From CAZEHS01 sp964649745 (GTDB taxonomy: Bacteria > Bacillota > Clostridia > Peptostreptococcales > Acidaminobacteraceae), in NCBI GenBank assembly GCA_964649745.1, contig CAZYQI010000032.1, positions 1 to 35,385 on the forward strand: 35,385 nt of DNA, read 5' to 3'. The notes beneath the pieces are model-generated. The model did not search any database, was not told the origin of the DNA, and saw nothing but the letters and a program-made list of their open reading frames with translations. Below are positions 31,200 to 35,385 of the stretch, in pieces. The stretch's first letter is position 1. Each line of letters opens with the position of its first letter. The translations under genes were made by a program, and so were the position numbers.

Positions 31200-31208
31200 T
31201 GCTATTCT
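31200..31208 (+). promoter_or_regulatory. Possible extended -10 promoter of the GGDEF/HD-GYP gene
   Basis: TGC-TATTCT at 31200-31208 fits an extended -10 box about 70 bases before the start codon; no -35 box is clear. Confidence 0.4.
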
Positions 31209-31279
31209 ATGAGTAATGTGTGTTTTGACTATGAAATGCAGGCAATTGTATGTGGATGTAGAATTATCAGGGGGATTGC

Positions 31280-33139
31280 ATGGGTATGAAAAAGAGGTTC
31301 CTTCAAAGAGGCCAGGCGGGTGTTCTGGGGTCCGTGCTGATCATACTGGCGTGGACATTAATGAAATCTACTGACATGAACCCGTCACTGCGTGGTTTCC
31401 TCGGGGCTTCTCTTTTACTGGTATTTTTGGCGGTGCTGATAGAATTAAATTTGATTCGTCACCACCGAAGGACGGTTGAAAATCCCATATCCGATATGAT
31501 CCGTGCCCTGGGCAGTGTTGATCCTGAAGCGGGTACTATAAGCCGGATAAATCCGCACAAAGAGGGTGAACTGGTGCCCCTCACACACCACATCAACGTC
31601 ATCTTGGACAGCTTTGGATCCGCCCTGAAAGAAGTGCGGGAGGAAAAAGAAGAAATTCACGCACTGAACGAAGAACTGGAGGCCTCTCTGGAGCAGCTTA
31701 TCGCAACCGAGCAGGAGGTCACACGGCAGAAAATGTACTTTGAGGCGCTGTTCCGGAATACCCCGGATGCCATTGTGCTGGTTGACGAAAACCATCTGAT
31801 CAGGGATATGAACAGTGAATTTGAAAGACTTTTTGGATATCATCTGGAGGAAATCCAGGGGCAGGAATTGGACGGCATCATTGCAGGCAATAGAATGGAG
31901 GAGGCGAATATCCTTACCAAGAGCCTGTTGGGCGGTAAGGAAGTCCATATCGAATCTGTTCGGTATGGAAAAGGGGAACGCCCCATCGAGGTAACGGTAA
32001 AGGGGGTTCCGATCCTTTATCAGAATTGGTCCAATGGCGGCTATGCCATTTATTCGGATATCGGACCCCGTAAATCCCAGGAACGGCATTTAGAGTTTAT
32101 AGGGAATCACGATTATCTGACAGGGCTATTCAACCGCAGGTATTTTGAAGAAAAAATGAGCCGTATCGATAAAGAATATACCGGGATAGGGTCCATTGTC
32201 ATTGCCGATGTAAACGGCCTCAAACTGACCAATGATGCATTCGGTGAGGCCACCGGTGATGCCATGCTTAAGGCCTTCAGTGACATACTCACAGATGAGT
32301 GTGGAAAAGATCAGCTCCTGGCACGGATGGGGGGCGATGACTTTGCCATCTTCCTGCCGGAAATCAACGCACAGCAAACAGAACAAATCATACGAAGGAT
32401 AAAGAGCCGATGTCAGGGAGTGCGCATCGGAGATATTCCGCTTTCGGTTTCCTTTGGATATGCTGAGCGGGTGCTGCAGGGAGGCTCTTTCAGCGAAACC
32501 CTTAAAACGGCTGAGATGTTTATGAATCGCCACAAGCTTTCTGAGGGATCCAGCGCCCGGGGTAAAACAATCTGCACTATTGTAAAGACCCTTAATGAAA
32601 AAAACCGACGGGAAGAGCAGCATTCCCAACGGGTCAGTGTTCTAAGTCGCGCCTTGGGTGAAGCCATGGGGCTGGACGAACGGCAGCAAAGGGACCTGAA
32701 GACCATGGGCCTTCTCCATGATGTAGGCAAGATAGCCATTGATGAGAACATACTGAATAAAACGGGAAGCCTGACGGCGGAAGAATATGCAGAGATGAAG
32801 CGGCATCCTGAAATAGGGTATCGTATCCTAAGCTCGGTGAATGATCTGGCCGAATTGGCAGAATATGTGCTGGCCCATCACGAAAGGTGGGATGGCACAG
32901 GGTATCCCAAGGGGTTGAAGGGTGAGGAAATCCCCTATCTTTCAAGGATCATCACCGTTGTGGATGCCTACGATGCCATGACACGGGAACGGGCTTACCG
33001 GAGGGCCATGCCCGATGATTACGCGGTACAGGAGCTTAAGACCCATGCAGGCACCCAGTTCGATCCTGCCATCGTAAAGGTGTTTCTTGAAAGACCGGAT
33101 GTACGATTCTTTGATCAGGAGCTGGCGGACGGCCTGTAA
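31280..33139 (+). CDS. PAS-GGDEF-HD-GYP cyclic-di-nucleotide signalling protein
   Basis: 619 residues. Two membrane segments (about 15-28 and 38-58) are followed by a coiled coil (about 110-150), a PAS domain (about 151-265), a GGDEF domain (about 275-430) and an HD-GYP domain (about 440-610). The GGDEF signature reads GGDDF (351-355), with Asp for the usual catalytic Glu, and the upstream inhibitory RxxD site is CGKD, so cyclase activity is doubtful. The HD-GYP part is intact: LLHDVGK (H480, D481), HHERWDGTGYP (G541-P543) and the following KG segment. The likely enzymatic role is c-di-GMP breakdown, gated by the PAS domain. The start follows AGGGGG eight bases upstream; an in-frame ATG at 31286 is a weaker alternative. 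A terminator follows. Confidence 0.93.
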   Translation: MGMKKRFLQRGQAGVLGSVLIILAWTLMKSTDMNPSLRGFLGASLLLVFLAVLIELNLIRHHRRTVENPISDMIRALGSVDPEAGTISRINPHKEGELVPLTHHINVILDSFGSALKEVREEKEEIHALNEELEASLEQLIATEQEVTRQKMYFEALFRNTPDAIVLVDENHLIRDMNSEFERLFGYHLEEIQGQELDGIIAGNRMEEANILTKSLLGGKEVHIESVRYGKGERPIEVTVKGVPILYQNWSNGGYAIYSDIGPRKSQERHLEFIGNHDYLTGLFNRRYFEEKMSRIDKEYTGIGSIVIADVNGLKLTNDAFGEATGDAMLKAFSDILTDECGKDQLLARMGGDDFAIFLPEINAQQTEQIIRRIKSRCQGVRIGDIPLSVSFGYAERVLQGGSFSETLKTAEMFMNRHKLSEGSSARGKTICTIVKTLNEKNRREEQHSQRVSVLSRALGEAMGLDERQQRDLKTMGLLHDVGKIAIDENILNKTGSLTAEEYAEMKRHPEIGYRILSSVNDLAELAEYVLAHHERWDGTGYPKGLKGEEIPYLSRIITVVDAYDAMTRERAYRRAMPDDYAVQELKTHAGTQFDPAIVKVFLERPDVRFFDQELADGL

Positions 33140-33219
33140 GCGCACCCAAGGAAGGGCGTTATACAAAGGACATCAAAATTCAGTTTGTATTCAGGGTTAT
33201 TTGGATTAAACAAGCATAC

Positions 33220-33255
33220 AAACATGTCAGGAATTACCGGGGACATGTTTTTTTA
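33220..33255 (+). terminator. Terminator of the GGDEF/HD-GYP gene
   Basis: AAACATGTC (33220-33228) pairs perfectly with GACATGTTT (33242-33250), followed by TTTT. Confidence 0.82.
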
Positions 33256-33660
33256 TACCATGGAGGGAATAATTAGGGACTAGATGGCGGGGATAAACGT
33301 AATTATTTTTATACAATTCAGATAATAGACCTGTTTATGTATTCGGTTATGTACAATTCCACTAGACGATTATAAGTTAAGCCAATAAGTTAACTATAAT
33401 CGATGGAATCTGACGGTTCATGTTGATTTACACCGCTCAAAGTGTTGAAGTGAAGGTTGTCGGCCACTTGCAAGGAGCATGATCAAAGATGTGTAAACAC
33501 CTGAAAACGAAGCGTAATATACAACATATGTTAGAATATACAATATTTAATATTAAGCATAGACAGGAATTTAACAATCGAATTAATAACGATTTTGAAA
33601 AACGGCTTAATTTTTTAGATAATGAAAAAAGGAAAACGTTTCCGTAAAAAAATTCGCCCG
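33256..33660. other. AT-rich leader region before the AGCS symporter
   Basis: About 400 bases, clearly richer in A and T than the rest of the window, without a recognisable riboswitch, tRNA or repeat. A 52-codon frame lies within it. The sudden drop in GC suggests either a long regulatory leader or a transferred segment. Confidence 0.4.
33489..33647 (+). CDS. Candidate 52-residue basic protein
   Basis: A short ATG-started frame ends in TAA at 33645-33647. The protein is highly charged (many Lys, Arg, Asn, Glu), likely helical, with one Cys and no membrane segment. AAGGAG lies 12 bases upstream, a long spacing, and the AT-rich base composition alone could produce such a frame. I do not recognise it. 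Confidence 0.25.
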   Translation: MCKHLKTKRNIQHMLEYTIFNIKHRQEFNNRINNDFEKRLNFLDNEKRKTFP

Positions 33661-33661
33661 T

Positions 33662-33691
33662 TTGACACGTATATTACGAGCATGTTACAAT
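33662..33691 (+). promoter_or_regulatory. Promoter of the AGCS symporter gene
   Basis: A perfect TTGACA (33662-33667) and TACAAT (33686-33691) are 18 bp apart, and a TG at 33683-33684 precedes the -10 box. It lies 73 bases upstream of the start codon. Confidence 0.7.
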
Positions 33692-33763
33692 TGATTCACC
33701 GTGTGGGGCCGGTCAGCAATGGTCGGCAACAAGCAGGGGAATAACAATTAAGGGAGGGTTTCT

Positions 33764-35278
33764 ATGGATTTGCTAGCTATCTCAGCGGCAACGGACAATT
33801 TTTTCTGGTCCAAGATCATGACAAGTGGTTGTTTGTGTGCAGGTATCTTTTTCTCCGTCCTAATGAAGTTCCCGCAAGTACGTCTTATCAAGGACATGGT
33901 TCACCAACTGTTCCACGGTGAGTCCTCTGTATCCGGCGTTTCCTCATTCCAAGGTTTCTGTATGGCTCTTGGCGGCCGTGTAGGAACAGGCAACATCACC
34001 GGCGTTGCATCTGCAATCTTTGCAGGGGGCCCTGGTGCAGTATTCTGGATGTGGATGATCGCCTTCCTTGGCGCAGGCTCCGCATTCGTAGAGTCCTCCT
34101 TGGCTCAAGTGTATAAGATCGAGGTTCACGGCGAATACCGCGGCGGCCCGGCTTACTACATGGAAAAAGCGCTTCACAGCCGCCCATTGGGTATCGCTTT
34201 CGCAATCCTCACAATCTTCGGTTGCGGCATCGCGCTTCCGGGTATCCAAACCAACGCATTTGCTCAAGCGGCTTCCATGTCACTTGGCATGGCTCCCTGG
34301 ATGGCCGGTCTTGCTTACACAGGTTTGACTGCATGGGTTATCTTCGGCGGCGGCAAACGGATCGCTAAAGCTGCAGAATCCATTGTGCCTTTCATGGCCA
34401 TCGGCTACTGCGTACTGGCACTGGTAATCCTGTTTGTTAACTTCAACAAGATCGGCGATGTTTTCGGACTTATCTTCAGCTGCGCATTCAACATGAACGC
34501 TGTTTACGGCGCCGTGTTCGGTCTTGCTATCCAATGGGGTATCAAGCGGGGCGTATTCTCCAACGAAGCCGGTCAAGGTACAGGCGCTCAAGCTGCCGGT
34601 GCTGCTGAGGTTTCCCACCCTGCTAAGCAAGGTCTGGTTCAAGCGTTCTCCGTATACGTTGACACCCTCTTCGTATGCTCCGCTACAGCCATCATGATCC
34701 TTTCCACAAATGCTTACAACGTTCTGGACCCCAACAAAGAGGGCGGCTTTATCACACAGTTCATCCCAGGCGTTGAGAAATCCAACTTTACCCAAACAGC
34801 GGTTAACACTGTACTGCCGGGCTTCGGCGGCGCATTCGTTGCTATCGCTCTGTTCTTCTTCACATTCACAACTGTTATGGCATATGCCTTCTACACCGAT
34901 TCCAGCATCGCGTTCCTTTTCAGAAGAAATCAGAACGGCGCTGGCTACAAAAACAGCATTCTTGTCAGCCGACTTTTGATCGTCGTTATGACTTACATCG
35001 GTGCAGTTGCTGCCGTTGACGTAGTTTGGAACTTCGGTTCTGCCGCAGTAGGCGCTATGGCTTGGTTCAACATCATCGTAATCGTTCTTCTGTGGAAACC
35101 AGGTATTGCTACTCTGAGGGACTATGAAGAGCAAAAGAAACTGGGCATCGACCCCGTATTCCTGCCAGAGCGTATCGGCATCAAAGACAAAGAAGTTCTG
35201 GAACTCTGGGATGGCATCGCTGCTCGGAACTACCCGGAACAACTGGCTGCTCTCAAAGCTAAAACAAAGAGCGCTTAA
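33764..35278 (+). CDS. Alanine/glycine:cation symporter (AGCS family)
   Basis: 504 residues with about ten to eleven membrane segments. It imports alanine, glycine or both with Na+ or H+ across the cell membrane. The family signatures are visible: ALGGRVGTGNITGVASAIFAGGPGAVFWMW (about 67-96), GEYRGGPAYYMEKAL, and NEAGQGTGAQAAGAAEVSHPAKQG. The start follows GGGAGG seven bases upstream. Codon use is noticeably biased toward GCT, GGC, ATC and TTC compared with its neighbours, as in a highly expressed gene. Other clostridial members often sit behind a glycine riboswitch; here the leader shows none. A strong terminator follows and a group II intron is inserted just behind it. Confidence 0.96.
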   Translation: MDLLAISAATDNFFWSKIMTSGCLCAGIFFSVLMKFPQVRLIKDMVHQLFHGESSVSGVSSFQGFCMALGGRVGTGNITGVASAIFAGGPGAVFWMWMIAFLGAGSAFVESSLAQVYKIEVHGEYRGGPAYYMEKALHSRPLGIAFAILTIFGCGIALPGIQTNAFAQAASMSLGMAPWMAGLAYTGLTAWVIFGGGKRIAKAAESIVPFMAIGYCVLALVILFVNFNKIGDVFGLIFSCAFNMNAVYGAVFGLAIQWGIKRGVFSNEAGQGTGAQAAGAAEVSHPAKQGLVQAFSVYVDTLFVCSATAIMILSTNAYNVLDPNKEGGFITQFIPGVEKSNFTQTAVNTVLPGFGGAFVAIALFFFTFTTVMAYAFYTDSSIAFLFRRNQNGAGYKNSILVSRLLIVVMTYIGAVAAVDVVWNFGSAAVGAMAWFNIIVIVLLWKPGIATLRDYEEQKKLGIDPVFLPERIGIKDKEVLELWDGIAARNYPEQLAALKAKTKSA

Positions 35279-35298
35279 TTGAATCCTAAGTGACTTAA

Positions 35299-35330
35299 AT
35301 CCTCTCCGGGTGACCGGGGAGGATTTTTTC
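35299..35330 (+). terminator. Terminator of the AGCS gene
   Basis: ATCCTCTCCGG (35299-35309) pairs with CCGGGGAGGAT (35314-35324), with one G-U, followed by six T. It immediately precedes the intron boundary. Confidence 0.9.
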
Positions 35331-35332
35331 TG

Positions 35333-35385
35333 GTGCGCCCGGCATGGGCGCACGCTTGTCGGTGAAAGTCCGATACGGGGGCTGG
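35333..35385 (+). mobile_element. 5' end of a group II intron, probably class C (partial)
   Basis: From 35333 the sequence begins GTGCGCCCGGCATGGGCGCA, the characteristic start of bacterial group II introns (GUGYG 5' end and domain I opening). It continues with GGTGAAAGTCCGATACGGGG, the next conserved domain I segment. Placement directly after the U-run of a Rho-independent terminator is the known target preference of class C introns. The rest, including any reverse-transcriptase gene, lies beyond the window. Confidence 0.82.

Noticed and set aside
34280..35353. 357-codon frame antisense to the AGCS symporter
   Set aside because: It is a shadow of a strongly biased transporter gene; it begins inside the intron/terminator region on the minus strand and lacks a ribosome site.

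Overview
The window reads as chromosomal DNA from a mid-GC Firmicute, most likely an anaerobic amino-acid-fermenting or acetogenic member of the Clostridia. The support is strong AGGAGG-type ribosome sites, several GTG/TTG starts, a formate-tetrahydrofolate ligase behind a tandem glycine riboswitch, three SAM-I riboswitches on sulfur genes, Rrf2 and AGCS family proteins, and many U-tailed terminators. No rRNA, tRNA, CRISPR array, prophage or plasmid genes were seen. The species cannot be fixed from sequence alone.

Layout. 1-1.9 kb: two hairpins that may be the end of an IS200/IS605-like element, then a Na/Pi-cotransporter with a PhoU-like tail. 1.9-4.8 kb (minus strand): an XRE-TPR regulator, two small unknown proteins and a GNAT acetyltransferase. 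4.9-7.1 kb: promoter, tandem glycine riboswitch, terminator, then fhs. 7.1-14.9 kb: a copper island made of a membrane-anchored cupredoxin, an OmpR-type response regulator, a sensor kinase with a Met-rich extracellular loop, CopA, a duplicated-domain lipoprotein and an HMA-SafE-cupredoxin fusion. Three related promoter elements and one CsoR-like operator tie this island together. 14.9-21.8 kb: a sulfur/methionine region of luxS, hom, cysK, metNIQ and a CymR-like Rrf2 regulator, with SAM-I riboswitches before luxS, hom and metN. 21.9-23.7 kb: a zinc-ribbon membrane protein and a REC-HDOD signalling protein. 23.8-27.6 kb: two divergent operons, each starting with a TVP38/TMEM64 (VTT) membrane protein from a TTG codon; one continues with a double-rhodanese lipoprotein and a small membrane protein, the other with an HdrB-like double-CCG protein. 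28-33.1 kb: a solute-binding lipoprotein, a Cache-HAMP histidine kinase and a PAS-GGDEF-HD-GYP protein. 33.1-35.3 kb: an AT-rich leader and an AGCS alanine/glycine symporter. The last 53 bases are the 5' end of a group II intron placed directly behind the symporter's terminator.

How the genes work together. In the copper island the kinase/regulator pair probably activates its own cupredoxin operon, copA with its lipoprotein, and the SafE fusion; copA probably also answers to a CsoR repressor encoded elsewhere. Both cupredoxin domains lack His ligands and keep a Cys...Cys-Trp-Met-x-Met pattern, which suggests Cu(I) handling outside the membrane. In the sulfur region SAM level gates homocysteine recycling (luxS), homoserine supply (hom) and methionine uptake (metNIQ), while cysK has its own non-riboswitch promoter. 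The least explained parts are the copper island's non-canonical cupredoxins and duplicated lipoprotein, and the paired VTT operons with rhodanese and CCG partners.
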